NCBI RefSeq assembly: GCF_003696265.1
Contig: NZ_RFFH01000003.1
Span: forward strand, 556,001 to 620,000
Direction of reading: 5' to 3'
Source: Nocardia stercoris
GTDB lineage: Bacteria; Actinomycetota; Actinomycetes; Mycobacteriales; Mycobacteriaceae
Length of the DNA: 64,000 bases
How positions within the stretch are numbered: the first letter of the stretch is position 1; each line of letters opens with the position of its first letter. The notes beneath the pieces are model-generated. The model ran no database searches. It worked only from the letters and a program-made list of their open reading frames with translations, and was not told where the DNA came from. Of the stretch, positions 1-9,287 are shown in pieces. The translations under genes and the position numbers were made by a program.

Positions 1-31
1 TTCGAGGCATTCGCGAGACATCAGTGCCCAA

Positions 32-553
32 ATGCCATCGATCCAGGTCAGCGAGGCGCAGTATGTTCCCGTGGAGCTGACAGCCGTGCGCATCGACAAA
101 CCAGACGATCTCAACGTCATCATCGGGCAGGCCCACTTCATCAAGACCGTCGAGGATCTACACGAAGCGCTGGCCGGGGTCGGACCTCACCTGCGGTTCG
201 GGCTGGCATTCTGCGAGGCGTCCGGTCCGCGCCTGATCCGCCACTCCGGCAACGACGACGTCCTGATCGAACTCGCCACGAGGAACGCGGCCATGGTCGC
301 GGCGGGACACTCGTTCATCGTCTTCCTCCTGGAGGGCTATCCGGTCAATGTGCTCAATGCGATCGAGAACGTCCCCGAGGTCTGTGGAATCTTCTGTGCC
401 ACAGCCAATCCCGTGGAGGTTCTGATTGCCGAGACGGAGCTGGGCAGAGGAATAGTCGGCGTAATCGACGGGTCGGTGCCACTGGGCGTGGAAACTGCCG
501 ACGACCAGGCAGACCGTAGACAACTACTGCGCCAGATCGGGTACAAGTTATAG
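32..553 (+). CDS. Adenosine-specific kinase family protein
   Basis: The 173-residue product matches the adenosine-specific kinase family (formerly DUF355) along its whole length. Recognisable blocks are NVIIGQAHFIKTVEDL near residue 28, FGLAFCEASG near residue 57, PVNVLNAIENVPEV near residue 104, FCATANPVEV, and a C-terminal GVIDGSVPLGVET followed by the final YKL. The family is best known from archaea, where a crystallised member was linked to adenosine phosphorylation; its biological role in actinobacteria is not established. The ATG at 32 gives the usual family length. The frame stays open to the window edge, so a slightly longer N-terminus cannot be excluded, and I see no clear ribosome-binding site. 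The gene converges tail-to-tail on the minus-strand gene ending at 548, with adjacent stop codons. Confidence 0.85.
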   Translation: MPSIQVSEAQYVPVELTAVRIDKPDDLNVIIGQAHFIKTVEDLHEALAGVGPHLRFGLAFCEASGPRLIRHSGNDDVLIELATRNAAMVAAGHSFIVFLLEGYPVNVLNAIENVPEVCGIFCATANPVEVLIAETELGRGIVGVIDGSVPLGVETADDQADRRQLLRQIGYKL

Positions 554-1957
554 CTGCCGCGGCGACGGGACGTGTCCGGTTCGTGCGCCGCCCTCGGCAA
601 CAGAATCATTCAATGCGCGCAGATCGGTTGAGAGCTGCGCACGGAGGCGAGAAACGCCGTACAGATGAGGCTTGCTACGCATCACCTCTCGCACGTGCTC
701 GAGATCCTGGCTCGTCCGCTCGATCGCGGCCGCTCGTTCCGCAGGGCTACCTTCAGCCGCGATTGTGTGGTTCGTCAGTATGCGCCATGCGGTCCCGGAC
801 CGATCCAGCGCTTGCCTCAACTCTGGACCGGGCGCCTGGTGCAGCGCGATGAAATCGATGTCCGAGGTAGTGAGGTCGAACATCTGAGCTTCGACGAAAA
901 AATTGGAGCGAAATGACACTCCACCATAGTCACGACCGATAGGCGGGTCGCCCTTCCCGACGAGGTACGAATACTCCGACGGACCGTTCAGCGGCGAGGG
1001 TATCGTCCTGTCTTTTTCCGCAAGTGAGTCACCGACCGTGATCGTCGTCCGTGACTCCACCTCCGGCTTGAGAAAAATCTGGTGATCGCCATAGTTGAGC
1101 TCTGAAAGTCCGTCGATGAGGCCGTCTTGCGAAGGGCGGACCCCCTCCACGGCAACGAATCCGTAGACGGGAGGGTTGTCATGGACGTGCGAGCCGAACC
1201 ACTGGGCTTCGGCATCGGCGCGCTCGCCGAAGGGATTGCGACTTCCCCTCATCCGCCCTTCGCCGAGAATGGCCGTCAGCTCTTTCTCGCGCACCCGGAT
1301 ACCGATCGGCTTCCCGGCCACCGCGGCCGTCAATTCACGCCGCATCTGCTCACGCACCTCGGCACTGGGTCTGCCCAGCGAAGCCGCTATCCCTTCGATA
1401 TGCCAGTCGACGACCGCGTACTGGCGCAGCAAGGGCCACCGCTCACCCATGATCTCCAGCCACTTATCCTCCACGGGCAGTGACCGATCCCTGGCGGTAA
1501 TCTCTTCATAGGTTGCGTGTTCCCCGAACCGTTGCCGCAGTTCCAGTTCGAAATCCCGCCTTGCCTCGACAATTGTCGCGCGGTCCGGTGGCGGGGAACA
1601 CAGCCCCCGCTGCCCGGCGAGTTCGGACCTCTCTGCTGTGGTGGTGAGCGAACTACGTGGCGGCTGAGACAGTCCGGTGGCGCGTGTCCCGGCGCTGTCA
1701 GCTTGTTCGATCTCAGACCCACCACGGCGGCCGGTGAGCATCTCCCCGTCACGGCCTGCATTGTCCATGACGTGTTCCAGCTGCGCGGCGGCCGTCACCT
1801 CAGCCTCACCGGTCCCACCGACGACAGCCAGCAGACCGTCCCGGCCTATAGGGCCTGTGTAGGACTCGGCGAGGTGATCGGCAATGCGCGCCACTTGGCG
1901 GCTGCGCAACCCCTCGGCCATGTCCTTGACCAGCCGCACCAGCCTATTCTCGAACAA
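548..1957 (-). CDS. Hypothetical protein, possible toxin-like C-terminal domain
   Basis: I do not recognise this 469-residue protein. Residues 1-125 are polar and low in order (Gly, Ala, Ser, Thr and Glu rich). The C-terminal two thirds looks globular, with blocks such as NPPVYGFVAVEG, LNYGDHQIFLKPEVESRTT, YSYLVGKGDPPIGRDYGG and a late ALHQAPGPELRQAL. The layout (disordered N-terminus, compact C-terminal domain with YGD and KPEV blocks) resembles secreted or phage-associated toxin-type proteins, but that is only an impression. The longest frame begins at a TTG. In-frame GTG and ATG codons 7 and 13 codons later are equally possible, because the purine-rich GAGGGG stretch lies just 3 bases from the TTG. 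No neighbour hints at a function. Confidence 0.55.
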   Translation of the reverse strand: MFENRLVRLVKDMAEGLRSRQVARIADHLAESYTGPIGRDGLLAVVGGTGEAEVTAAAQLEHVMDNAGRDGEMLTGRRGGSEIEQADSAGTRATGLSQPPRSSLTTTAERSELAGQRGLCSPPPDRATIVEARRDFELELRQRFGEHATYEEITARDRSLPVEDKWLEIMGERWPLLRQYAVVDWHIEGIAASLGRPSAEVREQMRRELTAAVAGKPIGIRVREKELTAILGEGRMRGSRNPFGERADAEAQWFGSHVHDNPPVYGFVAVEGVRPSQDGLIDGLSELNYGDHQIFLKPEVESRTTITVGDSLAEKDRTIPSPLNGPSEYSYLVGKGDPPIGRDYGGVSFRSNFFVEAQMFDLTTSDIDFIALHQAPGPELRQALDRSGTAWRILTNHTIAAEGSPAERAAAIERTSQDLEHVREVMRSKPHLYGVSRLRAQLSTDLRALNDSVAEGGARTGHVPSPRQL

Positions 1958-2583
1958 CCGCCCCTCACACCCTTGCTACCTCGTGCGCAGCTGGAGCCGT
2001 CACACTTGCCTGGTTCAGGAATCGCCTTCCATCGCCAAAGAGCAGGAATGCTACTTCTCCCCGTCATGCCAGGTGGCGCATGGTGTTCCCGCCCGTGGCG
2101 TGAGCCCGAGGGCGGGTCAGCTGATGAGGCACACCGACAAAGCTCGGTCGCCCCCGTTTTCCGGGCCGGTCGGCACGGAATGCAGGACGGTCGTCGTGGG
2201 CGCCCGCGGTGGTGTCATCGTTGCCTGGGCTCGACCCGTTCGTCGTAACCACCCTGTCCTGCGGCTCCTTCGCCTACGGCGCAGACTGCGGCGTGATCGG
2301 CTTACTGGGAATGGCATCTGATCTGGCCGAACACGGTCTCCGTCTTGACATCCTGTTGGCACGGTGAGAGTCCGCCGACCTGCATCCAGGTCAATGGGCC
2401 ACGGCGGTCTGCGAGTGCCAACAGTGCCGACGGCGGTCGGTTTGGCTCGCGGCGAGAGGTAGCGGTGTCGTCGCGATGTGGATCGCCGCAGCCACACTCG
2501 ACAGGCTTTCGGTGTGCCGAATCCCCCCAGGGCGGCGCATAGGCTCACTGCTGCCGTCGACGCAGAACTGAGGAGAACCCGGT
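1958..2583. other. Intergenic region, no supported gene
   Basis: About 625 bases between the minus-strand hypothetical gene and the MDR reductase. Open frames on both strands are arginine- or proline-rich and have no family features. The last bases carry GAGGAG about eight bases before the ATG at 2584, which serves as the ribosome-binding site of the reductase. Confidence 0.5.
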
Positions 2584-3507
2584 ATGCGCGCTGTCATCGT
2601 TCGGGATCGAGACGCCGGGCTCACCGGCATGACCCTGGTTCCAGACCTGCCCTATCCCCACGCGGCCGAGAACGACGTGGTCGTGCACGTCCGGGCCGCG
2701 GGATTCACTCGCGGAGAACTGGATTGGGCCGGCACCTGGACCGATCGAGCCGGACGGGACCGGACTCCGAGCGTGCCGGGCCACGAACTGTCCGGTGTCG
2801 TCGCCGAACTCGGCTACGGCACCACGGGCCTGACCGTGGGCCAGCGGGTCTTCGGCCTGGCCGACTGGACCCGCGACGGCACCCTCGCCGAGTACACCGC
2901 CGTCGAGGCCCGCAACCTCGCTCCCCTGCCCGCCGACATCGATCACTCCGTCGCCGCCGCGCTGCCGATCTCCGGCCTCACCGCCTGGCAGGGACTGTTC
3001 GACCACGCCCACCTTCGGGCCGGCCAAACCGTCCTGGTCCACGGCGCCGCCGGTGGAGTCGGCTCGATGGTGGTGCAGCTCGCACGTGAATCCGGCGCCC
3101 GGATCATCGGCACCGGCCGGGCCCGTGACCGCGACCGCGCACTCGCCCTGGGCGCACACACCTTTCTCGATCTGGACACCGAACGCCTCGAGGCGGCCGG
3201 CGAGGTCGACGTCGTGTTCGACGTCATCGGCGGCGACATTCTGGACCGTTCGACCGCGTTGATCCGCCCCGGCGGGACCGTGGTCACCATCGCCGGGCCG
3301 CCACGAATCCAACCCCGCGACGGGCGCGCGATGTTCTTCGTCGTCGAACCCGATCGCGGCCAGCTCGTCGAACTCGCCGCTCGGGTCCGCGCCGGCCGCA
3401 TCGAGCCCGCTGTCGGGGTGGTACGCCCCCTCGCCGAAGCCCCGGAAGCCTTCGGGCCCAGGACCGCGACCCACGGCAAGACGATCATTCGGGTCAGCGA
3501 CGACTGA
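2584..3507 (+). CDS. NADP-dependent quinone oxidoreductase-like MDR protein
   Basis: A 307-residue member of the medium-chain dehydrogenase/reductase superfamily, zinc-independent quinone-oxidoreductase branch. Residues 1-115 form the GroES-like domain, with VPGHELSGVVAELG near residue 62. The Rossmann half carries the NADPH motif VLVHGAAGGVGSMVVQLA near residue 148, then ARIIGTGRARDRDRALALGA. The zinc-ligand cysteines of alcohol dehydrogenases are absent. It ends with GKTIIRVSDD, typical of the family. It probably reduces a quinone or an alpha,beta-unsaturated carbonyl in the cytoplasm; the substrate is unknown. The start is supported by a GAGGAG site just upstream. It stands alone, upstream of the PknD gene. 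Confidence 0.85.
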   Translation: MRAVIVRDRDAGLTGMTLVPDLPYPHAAENDVVVHVRAAGFTRGELDWAGTWTDRAGRDRTPSVPGHELSGVVAELGYGTTGLTVGQRVFGLADWTRDGTLAEYTAVEARNLAPLPADIDHSVAAALPISGLTAWQGLFDHAHLRAGQTVLVHGAAGGVGSMVVQLARESGARIIGTGRARDRDRALALGAHTFLDLDTERLEAAGEVDVVFDVIGGDILDRSTALIRPGGTVVTIAGPPRIQPRDGRAMFFVVEPDRGQLVELAARVRAGRIEPAVGVVRPLAEAPEAFGPRTATHGKTIIRVSDD

Positions 3508-3805
3508 GGTGTGACTCGCGGCGAGAGGGGTCGAATCCGTCTCTGGTCGAGCGGCCGTTTTTGCGCCACCGCGGTAACCGCCGCGCAGGTCCATGCCGTG
3601 GTCGCCCGGCCGGCAGACACCAGTGCCACACGGTTGAATCACAAGCAAAGAGGTACGCTGAGTTGCGACAGGTTTGCTGATGGATAGCGCCGGCTCTCGA
3701 CTGTCCGGCCTGGCTGAATCGACAAGGGTGGGGTACCAGCTCAGGCGAGAGTTGGAATGCAAGCAAGTACACCGTTCGCCAGTCGGGTGGTCACAGGACG
3801 CCGTA

Positions 3806-5599
3806 ATGGATGACACGTCAGTTGGTGGCAGGGACACCACCTCAGCGGAGGTGTTCGGGCGCTATCGACTGTTGTCGCTACTGGGGCACGGTGGCATGGG
3901 CGAGGTGTGGCGGGCGCATGATTCGCTGACCAACCGGGTGGTGGCGGTCAAAGTGTTGCCGGAGCGCTTCGCCGACGACGAGGAACTGCGCGAGCGGTTC
4001 CGCCGGGAGTGCCGGGCGGTGGCGCAGTTGGCCGAGCCGCATGTGATCCCCATCCACGATTTCGGCGACATCGACGGTCGGCTGTACCTGAATATGCGCC
4101 TGATCGAGGGCACCGACCTCCGTACGGTGATCAGCCGAGAAGGGGCCTTGCCGCCGCGGCGGGCAGTGGCGATCGTCGCACAGGTGGCCGCTGCGCTGCA
4201 GGCGGCCCACGACGTCGGGCTGGTCCATCGAGATGTCAAACCGTCCAACATCCTGCTGGGGGCCGAGGAGTTCGCCTACCTGATCGACTTCGGGATCGCC
4301 CACGCCACCGATGACCGCACGCTGACCTTGATCGGCGAGACCCTCGGCACCGTCGCCTACATGGCGCCGGAGGAGATCGGCGCGGCGGCCCAGGCCGATG
4401 CCCGAGCGGACGTGTACGCGCTGACGTGCGTGCTGTACGAGTGCCTGACCGGCCGACCACCGTTTACGAGCTCAGCGGGGGTACAGGGTGTGATCGCCCA
4501 TCACCTGAATACCCCGCCGCCGCGTCCCAGCACCATTACACCCGATGTACCGACTGCGTTCGATGCGGTCATCGCCAAGGGAATGGCCAAAGACCCCGAC
4601 GATCGTTACCAGACCATGCACGAGCTGGCCGCGGCGGCCCGCGCCGCGGTGGGCGATTCCGCGGTCGGCACCGCAGGGGATGTGGCGGCACGCCATGGGC
4701 GGCGAATCAGATTGTCGCCCAAGACCGCCGGGCTGCTCGCCGCCGCGGTCGCGGTCATGGTGGTTGCCGCCATAGCGGTCGTCATCGGCGTCCAGCTCGG
4801 ATCAGGTGGTGGCAACTCGCCTACACCCGTCACCTCGGGCTACTCGGCACAGACTCCGCTGCCGTTCACCGGCGTCAGCTTGCCCACCGATGTGGCCGTC
4901 GACGCGGCGGGCAATGTATATGTCACCGACATGGGTAATGATCGGGTGGTGAAATTGGCGGCGGGCGCATCGACGCCGACGACGCTGCCGTTCACGGGCC
5001 TGAATAATCCCCAGGGTGTGGCCGTCGATACAGCCGGCAGCATTTACGTCACCGACACGAGCAACAATCGGGTCCTGAAATTGGCGGCGGGCGCATCGGC
5101 ACCGGCCCCACTGCCCTTCACCGGACTCAAGGATCCCCAGGGCGTGGCGGTCGACACGGCGGGCAACGTATACGTCGGCGACCGGGGTAATGATCGGGTG
5201 GTGAAGTTGGCGGCGGGCACATCGGCACCGACCACGCTGCCGTTCACCGGGCTCCAAGATCCCCAGGGGGTGGCGGTCGACGCGGCGGGCAACGTATACG
5301 TCACCGAATTGAGTACCGAGCGGGTCGTGCGGTTGGCGGCAGGCGCATCGACGCCGACCACGTTGCCGTTCACCGGCCTCAAGGATCCCCAGGGTGTAGC
5401 CGTCGACGCGGCGGGAGACTTGTACGTCGTCGACTGGGGTAATCAATGGGTGGTGCGGTTGGCGGCGGGCGCATCGACGCCGACCCCGCTGCCGTTCACC
5501 GGCCTGAAGAACCCCCAGGGCGTGGCCGTCGACCGGGCGGGCAACGTCTACATCACCGACCTGGGCCCCGATCCGGTGGTGAAACTCCCGGTCGGCTGA
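3806..5599 (+). CDS. pknD: PknD-type Ser/Thr protein kinase with NHL sensor
   Basis: A 597-residue transmembrane Ser/Thr kinase. The cytoplasmic kinase domain spans about residues 15-280 and has the glycine loop LLGHGGMGEVWRAH, the ATP lysine in VAVKVLP, the catalytic loop VHRDVKPSNILL, LIDFGIA (DFG) and a Thr-rich activation loop ending YMAPE. A basic juxtamembrane stretch leads to one membrane helix (TAGLLAAAVAVMVVAAIAVV). Outside the membrane are six tandem repeats of about 41 residues, each containing PFTGL..PQGVAVD.AG..YV.D, matching the six-bladed beta-propeller sensor of mycobacterial PknD. The frame could start 44 codons earlier, but the ATG at 3806 has an AGGAC site and begins right before the kinase domain. 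No phosphate-uptake genes accompany it, unlike M. tuberculosis pknD. The signal sensed is unknown. Confidence 0.92.
   Translation: MDDTSVGGRDTTSAEVFGRYRLLSLLGHGGMGEVWRAHDSLTNRVVAVKVLPERFADDEELRERFRRECRAVAQLAEPHVIPIHDFGDIDGRLYLNMRLIEGTDLRTVISREGALPPRRAVAIVAQVAAALQAAHDVGLVHRDVKPSNILLGAEEFAYLIDFGIAHATDDRTLTLIGETLGTVAYMAPEEIGAAAQADARADVYALTCVLYECLTGRPPFTSSAGVQGVIAHHLNTPPPRPSTITPDVPTAFDAVIAKGMAKDPDDRYQTMHELAAAARAAVGDSAVGTAGDVAARHGRRIRLSPKTAGLLAAAVAVMVVAAIAVVIGVQLGSGGGNSPTPVTSGYSAQTPLPFTGVSLPTDVAVDAAGNVYVTDMGNDRVVKLAAGASTPTTLPFTGLNNPQGVAVDTAGSIYVTDTSNNRVLKLAAGASAPAPLPFTGLKDPQGVAVDTAGNVYVGDRGNDRVVKLAAGTSAPTTLPFTGLQDPQGVAVDAAGNVYVTELSTERVVRLAAGASTPTTLPFTGLKDPQGVAVDAAGDLYVVDWGNQWVVRLAAGASTPTPLPFTGLKNPQGVAVDRAGNVYITDLGPDPVVKLPVG
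4846..5596 (+). repeat. Six tandem ~125-bp repeats encoding NHL blades
   Basis: Within the kinase gene, a unit of 123-126 bases recurs six times. Each unit contains close copies of GCTGCCGTTCACCGG and of a block encoding GVAVDxAGNVYV, and ends with one encoding LAAGAS. The inner copies are more alike at DNA level than needed to keep the protein fold, which suggests recent duplication or homogenisation between blades. Confidence 0.85.
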
Positions 5600-5782
5600 G
5601 CCCCCGTTCCGGGTAATTCAGACCGGCGAAACATGCCAGGTACACCCATGCTCCAGAATGAGCACGGTCGCCCGCGCTGAACAGCCTGATCGCGGCGTTA
5701 TCGTTCGCCCTAAGTTCACGAGGTCGAAGCAATGCTGCTGCTAGCGGCCGGGGCGGGTTCGGTAGCGAAAGCCTCCGGCGGG

Positions 5783-6211
5783 TCAGACGAACAGCGCATC
5801 CGTGCCCGGTTCAGCGGCCCGGGCCCGCCGGGCGAAACCGGCATAGAAGAATGGGATGTTGTCCCCCGGATCGCCCTTTATCCGCCCACGGACCCGGTCC
5901 CATGTGATCATCGCGATGCAGATCCCCGGCCCCTCCACGACCAGGACCGGCTGCTCGCGCTGATCGAACCATTGGTATCGCCCACCGCAGGCCCGCCGAC
6001 CGACCTCGAGGACGTAACACCCGACGCACTCGGCGAGAGTTTGCACCTCAACCTCGGTCATATCCGCTGCATACGAAGAAATTTCGGCAAGCAGGTCCTC
6101 CACGATCGCGAGGCTGGCCTCCGAGTAGTCGAGTACCTGCCCGTCACGGTCTCTGCTCATTGCCACCGCCTGTTCGGCAGCGGTCGCGATATCCGTGTTC
6201 ACATCGACCAT
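5783..6211 (-). CDS. Hypothetical protein, ~142 aa
   Basis: The product from the ATG at 6211 is about 142 residues: an alpha-helical N-terminal half (YSEASLAIVEDLLAEI near residue 28) followed by LAECVGCYVLEVGRRACGG and a mixed C-terminal half with WFDQREQPVLVVEG. The pattern of helix, 'GCY..EV.RR..GG', then strands is shared by small actinobacterial hypothetical proteins I cannot name. The frame remains open another 44 codons upstream, but that part is arginine- and proline-rich and unlike a protein, so the inner ATG (MVDVNTD) is preferred. The plus-strand reading across this gene is compositionally poor. The function is unknown. Confidence 0.6.
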   Translation of the reverse strand: MVDVNTDIATAAEQAVAMSRDRDGQVLDYSEASLAIVEDLLAEISSYAADMTEVEVQTLAECVGCYVLEVGRRACGGRYQWFDQREQPVLVVEGPGICIAMITWDRVRGRIKGDPGDNIPFFYAGFARRARAAEPGTDALFV

Positions 6212-6764
6212 CCCACTCCGACTCCGAACGCGCCCGACAGGCAGCGCAACCGGCTCGAACGGTACTACCGTCTCCGCCTGCGGGTGATCGGGGCCGGGTG
6301 CCGACCGGCGTTGAACCTCGCCCAGGACAGGCCGATCCGCCACATCGCGACGCCATCGAAGCCGGCGGACTTGCCGATCACGATCTTCACCGCGGCGGTC
6401 GGGAAAAGACCGTATCGCGAATTGGTTGACGCAGAGGCAGTTCCGGCCGACGGGTACAGGATCGACGACAACGGCCTGTTCTGGCCCGAAATTGGTGCTG
6501 CCGGATCGCGGCTTCGCCAGTCGCTCAACAGAATTCGCTTCCGAGGCGAATTAGATCGATGGCTCGAAGGGCGTCGAGACCTCGAAGAGGGACGGCGAAC
6601 CCGGCGCCGGACTCCTCCCCGGTCCCCGAGTTCTGCGACGGCGATCTCGGGGTTGGACTCGGTGTCGAATTCCGGGAGTTCCCTGAGGCTTTCGCACCCC
6701 ACAGTCGCTACCGTCGAGCTACCACCGGAAGCCCGGCAGGTACCGGGCGGCGAGAGGATGTGGA
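6212..6764. other. Intergenic region, possible remnant
   Basis: About 550 bases between the small hypothetical gene and the DoxX-family gene. No complete gene is supported. Around 6360-6560 the plus strand reads a protein-like stretch (ITIFTAAVGKRPY, then DGYRIDDNGLFWPEIG) without start or stop signals of its own and with a lower local GC content. It may be the trace of a decayed gene. Confidence 0.35.
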
Positions 6765-8084
6765 GTGCAGACGACACTGACGACGGATCACCCTCGGATA
6801 CAGCCGGAGTCGGCAACCGACTCCGGCTGGCAGCCGGCGACCCGGATCCTGTTCCGCTTCGGCCTCGTCTACCTCACCCTGTTCTGCCTGCTCTACCCGC
6901 AGATCACCTACGCGTTCGCGGGCTGGTTCCAGCACGTGCTGCCGGAGCGCGCGGTGCTGTGGCAACTCGATCTGTTCGCGCCGGTATATCGCTGGATCGG
7001 CCGGCACGTCTTCGGTGTGGACGCGGTCGTCCACGAATCCGGCAGCGGCGACCAGACGGTGTTCTGGGTGTTGCTGTTCTTCGTCCTGGTGACCGCCCTG
7101 CTGGTGACCGCGGTGTGGTCGGTGCTGGACCGGCGCCGCACCGAGTATCGCGTCCTGGCCGGATGGTTCCTGCTCTTCGTCCGGTTGTGCCTGGCCGGGC
7201 AGCTGGTGCTGTACGGCATGGCGAAGGCGATCCCGGTCCAGATGCCGCGGCCGGCGCTGAGCACCCTGCTGGAGCCGTACGGCAACTTCACTCCGGCGGC
7301 AGTGCTGTGGAGTCAGGTCGGATCCTCGCAACCGTACGAAATCCTTTTGGGCGCTGCGGAACTGGTGGCGGGCTTGCTGCTGTTCGTGCCGCGCACCGCG
7401 CTGCTGGGCACGATGCTCGGCGTGGTCAGCTTGGCCCAGGTGTTCGTACTGAACCTGACCTTCGACGTGCCGGTGAAGGTCCTGTCCGGGCACCTGCTGC
7501 TACTCGGCCTGGTGTTGCTGGCACCCGAGGCACGCCGGCTGCTGAACGTACTGCTCCTGGAAGGATCGGCCGGACCTTCGACGACTCCGAATCCCTTCCG
7601 CACCGTCATGTCCCGCCGCCGCGCTACGCTGGCGCAGGCCGCCCTCGCGCTCTGGGTCACACTGTCGTTCGCAGTGCTCGACTGGCACGACTACCGGGAG
7701 GCGACCGCGCGGCCACCGCTGTACGGCATCTGGGTCGTGACCGGCTACGAGCGAGACGGCCGGCCCGTGCCGCCGGGAACCGACCCGGACCGCTGGCAGA
7801 AGCTGATCATCGACACCGCGGGCGCGCTCACCTACCAGCGCGCGGACGGCTCACTCGAAACGACCGAGGCGACCGTGGACTCCACCGCACACCGGCTCAA
7901 CCTTCCCGGCCCGGATCCGCAGGGCACCTTCGATTTCCGTCAGCCCGACCCGCACCGCCTGGAGCTGACCGGCAGACTCGACGACCACCCGGTCACGATG
8001 ACCCTGAACTGGCTGGACCCGAACAGTTTTCCGCAACGCAGCCGCGGATTCCATTGGATCCAGGAGGAACCCGCCTTCCGGTAA
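6765..8084 (+). CDS. DoxX family integral membrane protein
   Basis: A 439-residue polytopic membrane protein. After about 25 polar residues there are roughly seven hydrophobic segments between residues 28 and 310, including LVYLTLFCLLYPQI, VFWVLLFFVLVTALLVTAV, the DoxX-like LLLGAAELVAGLLLFVP followed by LGTMLGVVSLAQVFVLNLTFDVPVK (overlapping segments read separately), and a late helix before DWHDY. The last 120 residues are soluble and include LYGIWVVTGYERDGRPVPP and WQKLIIDTAG, a pattern seen in long DoxX-family proteins of actinobacteria and Bacteroidetes. The likely start is GTG 6765 behind GCGAGAGG. The role is unknown; DoxX relatives have been linked to redox or thiol stress. It has no close co-directional partner. 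Confidence 0.75.
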   Translation: MQTTLTTDHPRIQPESATDSGWQPATRILFRFGLVYLTLFCLLYPQITYAFAGWFQHVLPERAVLWQLDLFAPVYRWIGRHVFGVDAVVHESGSGDQTVFWVLLFFVLVTALLVTAVWSVLDRRRTEYRVLAGWFLLFVRLCLAGQLVLYGMAKAIPVQMPRPALSTLLEPYGNFTPAAVLWSQVGSSQPYEILLGAAELVAGLLLFVPRTALLGTMLGVVSLAQVFVLNLTFDVPVKVLSGHLLLLGLVLLAPEARRLLNVLLLEGSAGPSTTPNPFRTVMSRRRATLAQAALALWVTLSFAVLDWHDYREATARPPLYGIWVVTGYERDGRPVPPGTDPDRWQKLIIDTAGALTYQRADGSLETTEATVDSTAHRLNLPGPDPQGTFDFRQPDPHRLELTGRLDDHPVTMTLNWLDPNSFPQRSRGFHWIQEEPAFR

Positions 8085-8238
8085 TCAGACGAGTTGCCGC
8101 AGGACAGCGCCGAACAAGACCGTTCCCCCGACACCCGAAGCTCGCCACGCTGCCAGGCCGTGAACAAAGACGCCTGACGCGCCACCGGCGACACGGCAGA
8201 GTCCGCGTCGCCGGTGTGCTCGGCCCGGGCAATAACGG

Positions 8239-9021
8239 CTAGAGGGTGACCGGGTGGACGACGACCGAGCAGGGGTGGATTGCCGCCGTCTCGACCGGCT
8301 GACTGGCCATCATGTCGGGCGGGGTGACGTTGAGCGTGTGCGAGATCGGGCAGGGGCGCCCGTTGTCGGTCACGGTATTCTCGACGACGGCATGAGCGGG
8401 CTGCCCCGGAGCGATCGTGATCTGCGCTGGGTCGTTCCAGCTGAAGTCCGGGTTCTGGCCGTAGACGGCACTGTGCAGGGACGTCGAAGCGTGGACCACG
8501 GTGTCGCCGGGCGACCACATGGTGACAGCGGGAAAGCCGCGCAGCCAGCAGGAGGTGTTGCCGGTGGTCTCGAAGATCAGCCGGGTGCCGTCGAAGTTGG
8601 GGTTGGCACCCGAGATGTCCTCGGCGCGAATATGAATCTGCCCGTCGACGCACTCCGCGGCCGGCGCGGGCGGGGGCGCGGACGTGGTGGTAGCGCCGGC
8701 GGTACCGGTGTCTGCGGGGGTCGAGGGATCGGGCGCCCCGCCCGTCGCTTGGGCACTCGTCCCACCGGTACCGGCCGGGCCGGGTCCCGAGTCCTGGATG
8801 TTCGTCCCGCCGGTACCGACCGAGCCGGGCGCCGAACCCTGAGCGTTCGCTCCGCCCGTGCCGGCCGAAGTCGCTGCGGTAGTGGTAGGTACCGGCGTCG
8901 CTGTGGTGGTGGTCGGGACCGGCGTCACGGTCAGTGTGGCAGTCCCGCTGGCGGAGCAACCGCTCGTAATTGCCGCCACCACACCGGCCGCGAGTACCGC
9001 CCCTGCGATCCTGTATCCCAT
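8239..9021 (-). CDS. Secreted lipoprotein with DUF4232-like domain
   Basis: A 260-residue exported protein. The signal peptide MGYRIAGAVLAAGVVAAITSGC ends at a cysteine followed by SAS, a slightly non-canonical lipobox. Residues 25-125 form a Thr/Ala/Gly/Pro-rich linker with three imperfect repeats of about 20 residues built on GTGGxNxQxSxPG. The C-terminal 130 residues resemble DUF4232: CVDGQIHIRAEDI, a TTGNTSCWLRGFPAVTMW segment, then DPAQITIAPGQPAHAV and paired cysteines. DUF4232 proteins are cell-surface proteins of unknown function in actinobacteria. The frame continues 54 codons upstream, but the ATG at 9021 has a strong GGAGGG site and starts the signal peptide. It stands alone, facing the DoxX gene. 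Confidence 0.8.
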   Translation of the reverse strand: MGYRIAGAVLAAGVVAAITSGCSASGTATLTVTPVPTTTTATPVPTTTAATSAGTGGANAQGSAPGSVGTGGTNIQDSGPGPAGTGGTSAQATGGAPDPSTPADTGTAGATTTSAPPPAPAAECVDGQIHIRAEDISGANPNFDGTRLIFETTGNTSCWLRGFPAVTMWSPGDTVVHASTSLHSAVYGQNPDFSWNDPAQITIAPGQPAHAVVENTVTDNGRPCPISHTLNVTPPDMMASQPVETAAIHPCSVVVHPVTL

Positions 9022-9287
9022 GTCCGGATTCCCTCCCGTGTCGCTGAAAGTATGTCGTTGCGACGCAACCTGATCAGGCGACCAGTGCGGCAACGCTTGA
9101 TCATCTACCGAACCGGGCGGACTGTTATCGGCTGGGAAGGTTCCGGTGTGTGAGGACCCCGCAGCACGCCGCGGCCGGGACAAGCCTCAGGTCAGCCGAC
9201 CTTCACAGCGTCCCCAGACCAGGGTCTCGTGCCCCTTGACGATGGGGTATTGGCCGGTGGCCCCCTATCCGAGGTTCACCGGGACGA

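Noticed and set aside
2545..3840. Minus-strand open frame of 431 codons opposite the MDR reductase
   Set aside because: The plus strand holds the full reductase with cofactor motif; the antisense protein is Asp/Gly/Ala-rich without family features.
5732..8242. Plus-strand open frame of 836 codons
   Set aside because: It runs antisense through the small hypothetical gene and then in the wrong frame through the DoxX gene; its second half is almost all Arg, Pro, Gly and Ala.
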